Origin: Lachnospiraceae bacterium
GTDB taxonomy: Bacteria > Bacillota > Clostridia > Lachnospirales > Lachnospiraceae
Direction of reading: 5' to 3'
Assembly (NCBI GenBank): GCA_015057635.1
Contig: SVEB01000068.1
Span: forward strand, 62,001-126,000
Length of the DNA: 64,000 nucleotides
Shown: positions 20,590-30,900 of the stretch, piece after piece
How positions within the stretch are numbered: position 1 is the stretch's first letter
Layout of the letters: the number at the start of each line of letters is the position of its first letter
Made by a program: the position numbers and the translations under genes
The notes under the pieces: generated by a model
The model's database searches: none
The model's input: the letters and a program-made list of their open reading frames with translations, nothing else
Told to the model about the DNA's origin: nothing

Positions 20590-21093
20590 ATGAATGAGTC
20601 ATATGCAGAAGCTGGGGTAAAAAGAAAGCAGACGATGAAGAATCAGCTTATTAAAGCCGCTATGATTGCTGCAATCGTGGTAGTTGTTGTGTTTGGATCC
20701 TTAATTATCGGATCCTTTGCGATGCTGATCGCATGTGCGCTAATTGTGGTAGCTGTTTATGTATTCCCAAGAATGAATGTGGAATACGAGTATGTATTCT
20801 GTGACGGTCAGCTTGATTTTGACAAGATTATGGGGAATGCCAAGAGAAAGACTGCCCTTCGTATTGACTTTGATAAAGTAGATATGATGGCACCGGCAAA
20901 CTCTCATGTACTCGACAGTTACAATCATATGCAGTTAAAGGTAAAAGATTTTACATCCTTAATGCCAGATCGTAAAGTATATGCGGTAATTGTAAGAGAG
21001 GGTGAAAGCGCGCTAAAAGTATTATTTGAGCCAAATGAAAAAATGGTAGCGTGCATCAAACAGAAAGCACCAAGAAAAATATCGGAGTACTAG
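20590..21093 (+). CDS. DUF6106-type membrane protein of unknown function
   Basis: A 167-residue protein starting at ATG 20590, behind GAGGAGGA (the upstream in-frame ATG has no ribosome site). Two hydrophobic segments near residues 22-57 (AAIVVVVVFGSLIIGSFAM, then LIACALIVVAVYVFP) are followed by a soluble beta-rich domain with NVEYEYVFCDGQLDFDKI. I recognise this layout from the uncharacterised DUF6106 proteins of Lachnospiraceae. It appears to be a single-gene transcript with its own promoter and terminator. Function unknown. Confidence 0.7.
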   Translation: MNESYAEAGVKRKQTMKNQLIKAAMIAAIVVVVVFGSLIIGSFAMLIACALIVVAVYVFPRMNVEYEYVFCDGQLDFDKIMGNAKRKTALRIDFDKVDMMAPANSHVLDSYNHMQLKVKDFTSLMPDRKVYAVIVREGESALKVLFEPNEKMVACIKQKAPRKISEY

Positions 21094-21180
21094 AAGGTAA
21101 TTTGCAAGTCCGAAATGGAATGCAGCAGGAAGACATTATTTTTAAGATGTTTTATGCAAAATAAGATATGGATTCAGGAT

Positions 21181-21226
21181 AAAAAAGAAGCAGATAACGC
21201 TTGCAGTGTTATCTGCTTCTTTTTTC
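21181..21226 (+). terminator. Terminator after the DUF6106-type gene
   Basis: GAAGCAGATAAC and GTTATCTGCTTC flank a short loop and are followed by six T. A-rich sequence upstream makes it symmetrical. Confidence 0.85.
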
Positions 21227-21620
21227 ATGCTTACTTTTGAAGATAGGATTATGAGAATAGGAGTACAAGAATAGAAGTATGAAAGGAAGAATATAAAAGA
21301 AGGGATATGGAAGAGGGATATAAAAGAAAAGGCAGGAAAATGATCCTCAAGTGCAGATGAATAATTAGCAGATCAATACATAGAATAGATAAAACAGGAA
21401 TAATGTTATAATTATTCATAAAAATGAAAAAATAAACAAAAGTAGACAGCAGTCTACAGCCCCTAAAAAGAATTCCGGAAAAAGGAAAAAGAGAAACATG
21501 AAATTCATTTGAAAAGGCTATTTTACACCCTTCCATAAGGAGAGATAATGGACGTTATAAGCCACGGTTTTCAATCGGGGAAAAGTTTTGGGACTTATCT
21601 TTTTTCACGTTTTTTTAGGC
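21227..21620 (+). other. Intergenic stretch upstream of guaB
   Basis: About 390 bases, purine-rich on the plus strand at 21240-21340 and without a gene that has a ribosome site. I checked it for a purine or PRPP riboswitch core and saw none. Confidence 0.4.
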
Positions 21621-21649
21621 TTGACAAGGCATATAAAAAAAAGTATACT
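21621..21649 (+). promoter_or_regulatory. Sigma-A promoter of guaB
   Basis: Consensus TTGACA (21621-21626), 17-base spacer, TATACT (21644-21649). The leader is about 115 bases long. Confidence 0.85.
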
Positions 21650-21721
21650 TGTGAAAATTATCGCTGTTCAAGCAGGAAATGAGAAAAATGAATTCGTTTA
21701 TTTTTTCAAAGTTCTGTTTGA

Positions 21722-23224
<1,503 letters not shown>

Positions 23225-23269
23225 TCGGATTGAAGGAATAGTATAGTGTTAGAATAAAACGTTAGCATA

Positions 23270-23348
23270 TAAGAGGATGCGGCAAACATAGGATCTCTTC
23301 TATCCGTAAGGATAGAAGAAATCCTATGTTTACCGCATCCTCTTGTTT
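23270..23348 (+). terminator. Long terminator hairpin after guaB
   Basis: An almost perfect stem of about 30 bp (AAGAGGATGCGG... pairing with CCGCATCCTCTT) is closed by a GTAA tetraloop near 23312. It ends in GTTTTT. Confidence 0.9.
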
Positions 23349-23407
23349 TTGGAAATGTTTTATGGAATAATAGGGATATATTTTTATTTGCGTATGGAGG
23401 ACTAATA

Positions 23408-23542
23408 ATGGAGCAGATGACAAAAGAAGAATGGATAATGAGAAAGAGAAGACTCTATTATTCACTGTTGGGAACTGCAGGGGTGCTTGCAGTCAGCATT
23501 TTTATCATGTTTATTGTTGTGATTAAAACATTATTCTTCTAG
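23408..23542 (+). CDS. Small single-pass membrane protein (44 residues)
   Basis: ATG 23408 stands 7 bases after GGAGG (23396-23400). The product begins MEQMTKEEWIMRKRRLYYS and continues with one hydrophobic helix (LLGTAGVLAVSIFIMFIVVI), with positive residues on the N-terminal side. The strong ribosome site and plausible topology support a real gene. The next gene begins 120 bases later. I do not recognise a family. Confidence 0.6.
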   Translation: MEQMTKEEWIMRKRRLYYSLLGTAGVLAVSIFIMFIVVIKTLFF

Positions 23543-23662
23543 AAAAGGCATAGCGAAAGCTTGGAATACACTGCCATACAAATTATTTTCGCTTTCGGAA
23601 ATACTGATAATACAGAAGTGAAATAATTTTTAAGGTGTACTGGCAGATGGGAGGCAGATCGC

Positions 23663-25468
23663 ATGTTGCCGAAGATAGATGGCGGAAAGAAAAAGTTTTT
23701 GATGTTATCTATGATATTTGGAATTATGGCTTTATGTACCTGTGGATGTGGTGTAGGCAGCATGGGCATGCCGCAGGATTTAAGCGGTATCTGGAATTTT
23801 GGTGAATATGGAAAGGAGACGAAGAACAGCTATGATGAGCAGATTGGCGAGAGGATGACCGCTGATTCCTACTCGTATTATTCGGATCAGCAGTTCTTTG
23901 CGTTAATGAAACCCGGCAGGTCAGGAAGCATATATGATGCTGCTTATCAAGAGGCTGCAAAGGAAACGCTCGAACACAAAAAGAGAGAGCAGGAATATAC
24001 AATCGACAGTCCTTTATTTATTCTAAATCCATTTGGGACGAATGTGACGGGACTATATGTTTATATGGGAAACAGAAAAGAGAGGGTTCAGGTATCGTAT
24101 GTCATATCGGTTGAAGATACCGGAATACCGGATTTTTGTGGAACCATGTATCTTGGAACTACCGAAGAGGATGCCGTGGAGGGTCAGGTGATTGGTATGC
24201 TTCCGGGAATGGTGAACAAGGTAGTGCTTACGGTTATGAAACCGGATGGTACAATACTGTCCGAGAAAGCATACTATTTTGATGTACCCGCATATAGTCA
24301 GGTATTTTCGTCTGTCTTACCTTCTCAATATGCACAGGATGCTGTGCTGACAAGAGGATTCTATATCCTGTCTGCAACGGACGGGAAGACAACTTATTTC
24401 CTATTTTATGATAATTATGGCATATTGCGTGCGCAGATTCCGACGGAGGCAGCGTTAGGACAGAACAAGCTGTTGCAGGCGGATAATCATCTTTTTTTTG
24501 CAATCTCCGGTCACAGGTTTGTGATGATGGATCACCTCGGCTATGTAAGTGCGGATTATGAGATTACAGGGAGTGAAGCCTGTGATTATATTTATGATAA
24601 TAAGAAAAAGTGCATTCTTCTTTTGATACGGGAGGAAGAAAGTCCTTGTGCTTCAAAAGTAAAGAAACTCAATCTGGAGACAAAAGAGATAACGAATCTG
24701 GTTGATTTTGAGTCGCTGCTAGGAAGCTTAAAAAGTGAGGTCGCGATCATACAAGAAGGCGATGCCAAACAGGAAAATACTTTAGAACGAGAAAATACTT
24801 TAAAACAAAAGAATGATCCTGAACCAAAGAACGGTATGGCAGAAGAGGAGAGCGACAAAGAGGACGACTGGCTGGGGATTATCAGTATTAAATTGGTGGA
24901 CAGCCATGATATTTTAGCAAGCTCGAAGAAGCTTTCAATGATAATTCGGGTCAACAATGTGTATACTTCTCCGGTCGTGCGCTGGATGATCGGATCGGAG
25001 GCAGAAGCAGAGAAAATGGGAGATGAATCCCTTATGCTGACCAAAGCAGGAGACTTCTTATCTCAGGCACGACAGGATGTTGTCTATTATGCCAAGGAGA
25101 AGAAAGCAAAAGAGGGACAGTATTATCTGCTTTTTCTCAATCATAACAGTGGGGAAGTAAGCAAAGATTCAAAACGATCGGATAGTAAGAAGGAAGGCGA
25201 GGAAACGGAAAGAAGATCTTATTTTTATTGTTACGCGGTGGATGAAATCTTGAATCAGTACCGGTTGGTAAAAAGGATCCCTCTCCCGTATACGGCAGAG
25301 AAAGGTACCGCAGTTCCGTATGGAAAGCATGTCATTATCAGTATCGGAAAGGAAAAGACCTTTATGGAGTATAACGATAAAGGAGAACTGGTATCACAGT
25401 TTAAGGTACCGGATATCGAGTCCTCCTATAAAGTCTATAAAGCAACAATGGATCGTTACTGGTTTTAA
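23663..25468 (+). CDS. Exported ASST-like protein, possible lipoprotein
   Basis: A 601-residue protein. Its signal peptide (KKKFLMLSMIFGIMALCTCGC) could be processed at one of several Cys residues, but the lipobox is imperfect. A beta-sandwich follows (LNPFGTNVTGLYVYMGNR; GMLPGMVNKVVLTVMKPDG) that resembles the N-terminal domain of arylsulfate sulfotransferases. Propeller-like repeats come next (GFYILSATDGKTTYFLFYDNYGILRAQ; HRFVMMDHLGYVSADYE). An acidic, low-complexity insert lies near 365-405. The active-site His of true ASST enzymes could not be confirmed, so it may be a non-enzymatic relative. GGGAGG precedes ATG 23663. Its stop is 22 bases from the convergent next gene. Confidence 0.5.
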   Translation: MLPKIDGGKKKFLMLSMIFGIMALCTCGCGVGSMGMPQDLSGIWNFGEYGKETKNSYDEQIGERMTADSYSYYSDQQFFALMKPGRSGSIYDAAYQEAAKETLEHKKREQEYTIDSPLFILNPFGTNVTGLYVYMGNRKERVQVSYVISVEDTGIPDFCGTMYLGTTEEDAVEGQVIGMLPGMVNKVVLTVMKPDGTILSEKAYYFDVPAYSQVFSSVLPSQYAQDAVLTRGFYILSATDGKTTYFLFYDNYGILRAQIPTEAALGQNKLLQADNHLFFAISGHRFVMMDHLGYVSADYEITGSEACDYIYDNKKKCILLLIREEESPCASKVKKLNLETKEITNLVDFESLLGSLKSEVAIIQEGDAKQENTLERENTLKQKNDPEPKNGMAEEESDKEDDWLGIISIKLVDSHDILASSKKLSMIIRVNNVYTSPVVRWMIGSEAEAEKMGDESLMLTKAGDFLSQARQDVVYYAKEKKAKEGQYYLLFLNHNSGEVSKDSKRSDSKKEGEETERRSYFYCYAVDEILNQYRLVKRIPLPYTAEKGTAVPYGKHVIISIGKEKTFMEYNDKGELVSQFKVPDIESSYKVYKATMDRYWF

Positions 25469-25490
25469 AGTAATGGCAGATAGGTAGAAC

Positions 25491-26153
25491 CTAGAGAGAT
25501 GAAGCTACTTTGCTCTTAAGTCTGCAGTAATGACGATAACAAAGGAAGAGGATAAGGCTTCCGGCAAGTACCGTAAAGATAATAATCAGCGCGCATTGTA
25601 AGAAGAAACTCTCCGGAAGAATATTAATGATCGGATCGGTAACCGGATCAAAGAGCCAGTCGTCATTGGAGAATACAAGGCGATGGAACAGCACGAACGT
25701 TTTATTAAAATCAATTGCGCTTCCGATCAGGCAGATTAAAGGAAGAAGAATCATGGTAATGCTGGAAATCAGCAGATATTCATGGTTCTTTTTCTTTCGT
25801 TCATATAAAGCAATGCCAATCAGCAGAATCAGGGTGACAACACCGGTAATATAAAAGAATTGAAACAGTACTTTTACTTCTGCAAAATGGGAGAGCCCGC
25901 TTTCCGATGCCGGAAGAGATGGAAAGGAAAGTTCACCGGTATAAAAAGGAGAGCAGTAGTCAATCAGTGCGTCATAGTTCTCCTTGATCACAGAAGCAGA
26001 CAGCCCGGATTCTGCCTCCAGATTTAAAAGCTTAATATCCGCATAGAAAAGCGGACGAAAGTTGATCGCAAGGATAAGTCCGGCTGAGATGAAGAATAAG
26101 GTAAATAAAATCCCGGTAAGAGCGCCGCGCACACGTGCAAAATGTTTTTCCAT
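25491..26153 (-). CDS. DUF1461 (TIGR01906) integral membrane protein
   Basis: A 220-residue protein with a helix near the N-terminus (ALTGILFTLFFISAGLILAIN), an extracytoplasmic loop containing NYDALIDYCSPFYTGELSFP and HFAEVK, then three more hydrophobic segments. That pattern is characteristic of the TIGR01906/DUF1461 family. I chose the ATG at 26153 because TTTGGAGG lies just before it; the longer in-frame start at 26186 falls inside the promoter -10 box. Function unknown. Confidence 0.8.
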   Translation of the reverse strand: MEKHFARVRGALTGILFTLFFISAGLILAINFRPLFYADIKLLNLEAESGLSASVIKENYDALIDYCSPFYTGELSFPSLPASESGLSHFAEVKVLFQFFYITGVVTLILLIGIALYERKKKNHEYLLISSITMILLPLICLIGSAIDFNKTFVLFHRLVFSNDDWLFDPVTDPIINILPESFFLQCALIIIFTVLAGSLILFLCYRHYCRLKSKVASSL

Positions 26154-26184
26154 AGGCACCTCCAAATATTTAAATTTACCATTC

Positions 26185-26214
26185 ATTATAAGATAAGAAG
26201 GCGGCAGTATTCAA
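26185..26214 (-). promoter_or_regulatory. Sigma-A promoter of the DUF1461 gene
   Basis: On the minus strand TTGAAT (26209-26214), 18-base spacer, TATAAT (26185-26190). This also supports the shorter start at 26153. Confidence 0.65.
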
Positions 26215-26238
26215 TAGAGAAGTTTCAAAAGGGATAAA

Positions 26239-27699
26239 TCACGCGCGCAAATCAAATGCATAGCGGCTGCCTTTTATGGCAATTGGATTATCACAGGATT
26301 TCTTTATCTCATTCATAACACAATGAATCTCTTTTTGCTCTTGGATGCTGTAATTTAAGTAGTACCCTTTTGACTGCAGGTGCTTTGAGAAGGCAGAAAG
26401 GTGTTTCTCCACAAGTAAGCAAGAGTCTTCTCTTAAATAAAATTTTGCCTGTACGTTCTTTACATGCATGGTAATATGCACATCCACCGGTCCTAAAGAG
26501 TCCATATCCAGATGAAGCAGCATGCTGATATCGTCTGGATTTTTCTTTAGTTGCTTTTTCTTTGTATAAACAAATAATTCGCTATGAATATTCTTTTCTT
26601 TTAGCTGAAATGGAATCTGGGCAAATAGCATGGTAGAGTTCAGATTTCTTATAAATTCCAGATTATCGCTTAAAGTAGAAATCTGTTTAGCAGCATTCTC
26701 AGACTTCGGGTCTGCTTTTTGTATAAGGAGATCCTTTAGAACTTGTAGATCTTCATGCAGTCGCTTGTAAAAGGAAGAAATGCCCTCCTTCTTTAGATCA
26801 TCCGCACTAAGAGAAAAATGTTTTCTCCATGCCTTCGAAAATAAATTCAGGAATTCAGGGTTAAAAGGCTCGGATTCTGACAATGCATTTTCGGAAAGCA
26901 TTGTATTTGCTGTAGAAGTTGGCAAAGGGCCAGATATGTCTGAATCGCTTTCGGAATCGGAGGAAAGCAGGTCTGAAAGAACGGCAGAAAAAGACTCTGC
27001 TTTTTTAGGATCGTCTTTGGCAGAGAAGATACGGTTAAGAGTATCCAAGACCTCCTGCGTTTTTGTGGACTGTGGATTATCGGTTATATAATCAAGAAGA
27101 GAATCCTTTAAGCTTTCGAACTGCTTTGTGATCTGATGCTCCTGATTCTGATAAAGGCCTAGCTGCGTGATGGAAGCAGGAGTTGCAGGAAGATTAAGCT
27201 TCATAAGCAGGACCAGGTCCTTTAACGGAGTATCCGGATAGGTGCGCATCTGCTGGTATAAGAGTTTGAGTGTATTTTTATCAATTGGAAGGTTCTCATC
27301 AAGAAGTGCAAGAACCAGTTTCTTTGTTTCTTCATTTTTGGGAATGGCAGCCTCCGATAATGCTTTTTCTACAGTGGCATCAAGAGTAGAAGGAATGTGG
27401 GAGGATAAAAGTTTTAGCATAAGGACAGAATCTTTGTATCCGGATACCTGAAAAGAGGCAGAATCTCCAATATTAAGGGGAATCGAAGCATCCAGGATGG
27501 CATGGAGGATAGTTTCGTCGGAAAGAGAAATGGTAAGGCGGTCTTTATTTAAATCGATAATCGTGCCTTTTATGATATCTCCGGGCTTTTGCTCAAATAA
27601 GGCATTTGCAAGGATAGTCTTAAAAGAGACAGGTGTCTGCTCTTTTACGGTATTTTTAGAAGAGGGAGGGATGAGGGCTGGTATGTTGTTCGAATTCAT
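26239..27699 (-). CDS. FliK-like (flagellar hook-length control type) protein, orphan
   Basis: A 486-residue soluble protein. Residues about 38-105 form an OB-like beta domain (GDIIKGTIIDLNKDRLTISLSDETILHAIL). The middle is helical and Ser/Asp-rich. The C-terminal 90 residues resemble the Flg_hook domain of FliK (LHLDMDSLGPVDVHITMHVK; FYLREDSCLLVEKHLSAFSK). In FliK this domain switches the flagellar export gate after hook completion. No other flagellar gene is present nearby, so it may be a remnant or a protein reused elsewhere. Upstream lies divergent gltB. The start at 27699 has AGGTAATCC-type sequence upstream, a weak ribosome site. Confidence 0.55.
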   Translation of the reverse strand: MNSNNIPALIPPSSKNTVKEQTPVSFKTILANALFEQKPGDIIKGTIIDLNKDRLTISLSDETILHAILDASIPLNIGDSASFQVSGYKDSVLMLKLLSSHIPSTLDATVEKALSEAAIPKNEETKKLVLALLDENLPIDKNTLKLLYQQMRTYPDTPLKDLVLLMKLNLPATPASITQLGLYQNQEHQITKQFESLKDSLLDYITDNPQSTKTQEVLDTLNRIFSAKDDPKKAESFSAVLSDLLSSDSESDSDISGPLPTSTANTMLSENALSESEPFNPEFLNLFSKAWRKHFSLSADDLKKEGISSFYKRLHEDLQVLKDLLIQKADPKSENAAKQISTLSDNLEFIRNLNSTMLFAQIPFQLKEKNIHSELFVYTKKKQLKKNPDDISMLLHLDMDSLGPVDVHITMHVKNVQAKFYLREDSCLLVEKHLSAFSKHLQSKGYYLNYSIQEQKEIHCVMNEIKKSCDNPIAIKGSRYAFDLRA

Positions 27700-27798
27700 A
27701 TAGGATTACCTCGCTGCGATTTAGTGTTCTCCTTGTTCATCGAAAAGGAGAGTTCTACCGTATATATCGGCTGTTTTGGCACTCAGTTTAGAAAGCCC

Positions 27799-27827
27799 TT
27801 GCATAATGATATTCGGTATGGTATCAT
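27799..27827 (+). promoter_or_regulatory. Putative promoter of gltBD
   Basis: TTGCAT (27799-27804), 17-base spacer, TATCAT (27822-27827). Transcription would start near 27834, immediately before a terminator-like hairpin. Confidence 0.5.
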
Positions 27828-27843
27828 CAATTTTGAACAAAGG

Positions 27844-27886
27844 CGTTCTTGGAGGATCATGATCTCTTCAAGAACGATTTTTTTTA
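27844..27886 (+). terminator. Terminator-like hairpin in the gltB leader (possible attenuator)
   Basis: CGTTCTTG (27844-27851) pairs with CAAGAACG (27869-27876), followed by A and eight T. No plus-strand gene lies upstream, so it would act on the gltB transcript itself. An internal AGGAGATC-like stretch in the loop may hide alternative pairing. Confidence 0.65.
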
Positions 27887-27935
27887 CCCTTTTTTGCTTT
27901 AGTGCTTTAAAAATATAAAGGAAAGAGGTTATAGG

Positions 27936-30900
27936 ATGAGTACTACATTAGAAGAGAGCAGACGTGTAAAGCAGGGATTATATGATCCGAGATTTGAACA
28001 TGACAACTGTGGCATAGGGGCAATCGTCAATATAAAAGGGAATAAGACGCATGAGACAGTCGCAGGTGCACTGAAGATAGTAGAAAATCTGGAACACCGT
28101 GCCGGAAAAGATGCAGAAGGAAAGACCGGAGACGGAGTTGGGATTCTGCTTCAGATCTGTCATAAGTTTTTTGTAAATGCTGTGAAGCCTCTTGGCATTA
28201 CGCTTGGCGAGGAACGGGAATACGGCGTCGGTATGTTTTTCTTTCCAACCGATGAATTAAAACGCAACCAGGCAAAGAAAATGTTTGAGATCATTGTGGA
28301 AAAAGAGGGCTTAAAGTTCTTAGGATGGCGTGAAGTTCCCATTCATCCGGAAATACTTGGAAGTAAGGCGTTGGAATGCATGCCGTATATTTTACAGTGT
28401 TTTGTGAAAAAGCCGAAGAATGTAGCAAGAGGACTTGATTTTGACCGCATTCTTTATATTGCAAGAAGAACGTTTGAGCAGAGTAACGATAATACGTACG
28501 TGGTGTCCTTAAGCAGCCGTACGATTGTATATAAAGGGATGTTTTTGGTAGGACAGCTTAGAATGTTCTTTGAAGATCTGCAGTCAGGCATGTATGAATC
28601 CGCTATTGCCATTGTGCATTCCAGATTCAGCACCAATACGAATCCAAGCTGGCGAAGAGCCCATCCAAATCGTTTTATTGTACATAACGGTGAGATCAAT
28701 ACGATCCGTGGAAATGCGGATAAGATGCTTGCCAGAGAAGAAACCATGGAATCAGAATACTTAAAAGGGGAATTCCAGAAAGTGCTTCCAGTCATCAATA
28801 CAGAAGGAAGCGATTCCGCAATGCTTGACAATACCTTAGAGTTCCTTGTGATGTCCGGCATGGAGCTTCCGCTTGCGGTTATGATCACCATTCCGGAACC
28901 ATGGGAAAAGGATGCCAATATATCCGAAGTAAAGAGAGATTTCTATCAGTATTATGCTACCATGATGGAGCCTTGGGACGGTCCGGCCTCTATTTTATTC
29001 AGCGACGGCGATATTATGGGAGCGGTTTTAGATCGAAATGGGCTGCGTCCATCCCGTTACTATATCACGACCGATGACCAGATGATCTTGTCCTCGGAGG
29101 TAGGAGTATTAGAAATCCCGCCGGAAAAAATCCTAAAGAAAGAACGTCTTCGCCCAGGCAAGATGCTTTTAGTGGACACCGTAAAAGGGTGTCTGATTGA
29201 CGACGATGATTTAAAGACTTCCTATGCGCAGAGAAAACCGTACGGAGAATGGCTGGATTCTAATCTTGTACGCTTAAAGGACCTTCAGATCCCGAATATC
29301 CGTATCCCAGAATTTACAAAGGAGGAAAGGGCAAGGCTTCAGAAGGCATTTGGTTATACCTTCGAGGATTATAAGACTTCCATTCTGCCAATGGCTAAGA
29401 CTGGTGTAGAACCGATTGCTGCAATGGGGGCGGATAATCCGCTTCCGGTGTTATCCGAAAAGAATCCACCTTTATTCAACTATTTCAGACAGCTGTTCGC
29501 ACAGGTAACCAATCCGCCGATCGATGCAATCCGTGAGGAAGTGGTGACAAGCACAAGTGTTTATATTGGAGAAGATGGAAACTTATTAGAGGAAAAAGCA
29601 GAGAACTGCAAGGTATTAAAGATTGCAAATCCAATCCTTACGAATACGGATTTATTAAAGATTAAGACAATGAAGGTGCCGGGATTTAAAGTGGAAGTGA
29701 TTCCGATCACCTTTTATAAGAATACATCCATGGCAAAGGCCATTGATCATCTGTTCTTAGACGCAGATCGTGCCTATAAGGAAGGAGCGAATATCTTAAT
29801 TCTGTCGGACCGCGGGGTGGATGAGAACCATGTGGCAATTCCAGCTTTATTAGCGGTATCGGCCATGCAGCAGCATCTGGTGCGGACAAAGAAACGGACG
29901 GCTCTTGCTATGATTTTAGAGAGTGCAGAACCAAGGGAAGTGCATCACTTTGCGACCTTATTAGGATACGGTGCCTGTGCGGTCAATCCATATCTGGCAC
30001 AGGAATGCATCCGTCAGCTGATTGACAGCCATATGTTAGAAAAGGACTATTATGCGGCAGTGGATGATTATAATTCCGCAATTTTACATGGAATCGTGAA
30101 GATCGCATCCAAGATGGGAATTTCCACAATCCAATCCTATCAGGGCTCGAAGATTTTTGAGGCAATCGGCATCTCTGAGGAGGTGATTGAGAAGTATTTT
30201 TCCGATACGGTAAGCCGAATTGGTGGCATTACGTTAAAGGATATTGAGGAACAGGTAGATAAGCTTCATACCAAGGCATTTGATCCGCTTGGACTTAATG
30301 TAGATCTGACATTAGAGAGTGCCGGAAGCCATAAGTTCCGTTCCGGAAAGGAAGAGCATCTTTATAATCCGCAGACCATTCATTTGTTACAGATGGCTGC
30401 AAGAAACGGAGACTATCAGACATTCAAGGAGTATACGAAGGCTATCACGAAGGAAGAGGAAGGCATTAATCTGAGAGGGCTTTTAGATTTTAATTATCCG
30501 GAGAAAGGGATTCCGATTGAAGAAGTGGAAAGCGTTGAGGAAATCGTAAAACGGTTTAAGACCGGTGCCATGTCTTACGGATCCATTTCCCAAGAAGCAC
30601 ATGAGACGCTTGCGATCGCGATGAATCATCTTGGCGGCAAGTCAAATTCCGGAGAAGGCGGAGAAAGCTTAGAAAGGCTTACACCGGGAGTGGATGGACA
30701 AAATCGCTGTTCTGCCATTAAACAGGTAGCATCCGGACGGTTCGGCGTAACAAGCAAGTACTTGGTAAGTGCGAAGGAAATTCAGATTAAGATGGCGCAG
30801 GGGGCAAAACCCGGAGAGGGCGGACAGCTGCCAGCAGGAAAGGTATATCCGTGGGTTGCAAAGACCAGACATTCGACTCCTGGTGTCGGCTTAATCTCAC

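Noticed and set aside
27700-27935. Known riboswitch or glnA-type RNA motif upstream of gltB
   Set aside because: The leader between promoter and terminator is too short and no known motif is visible.
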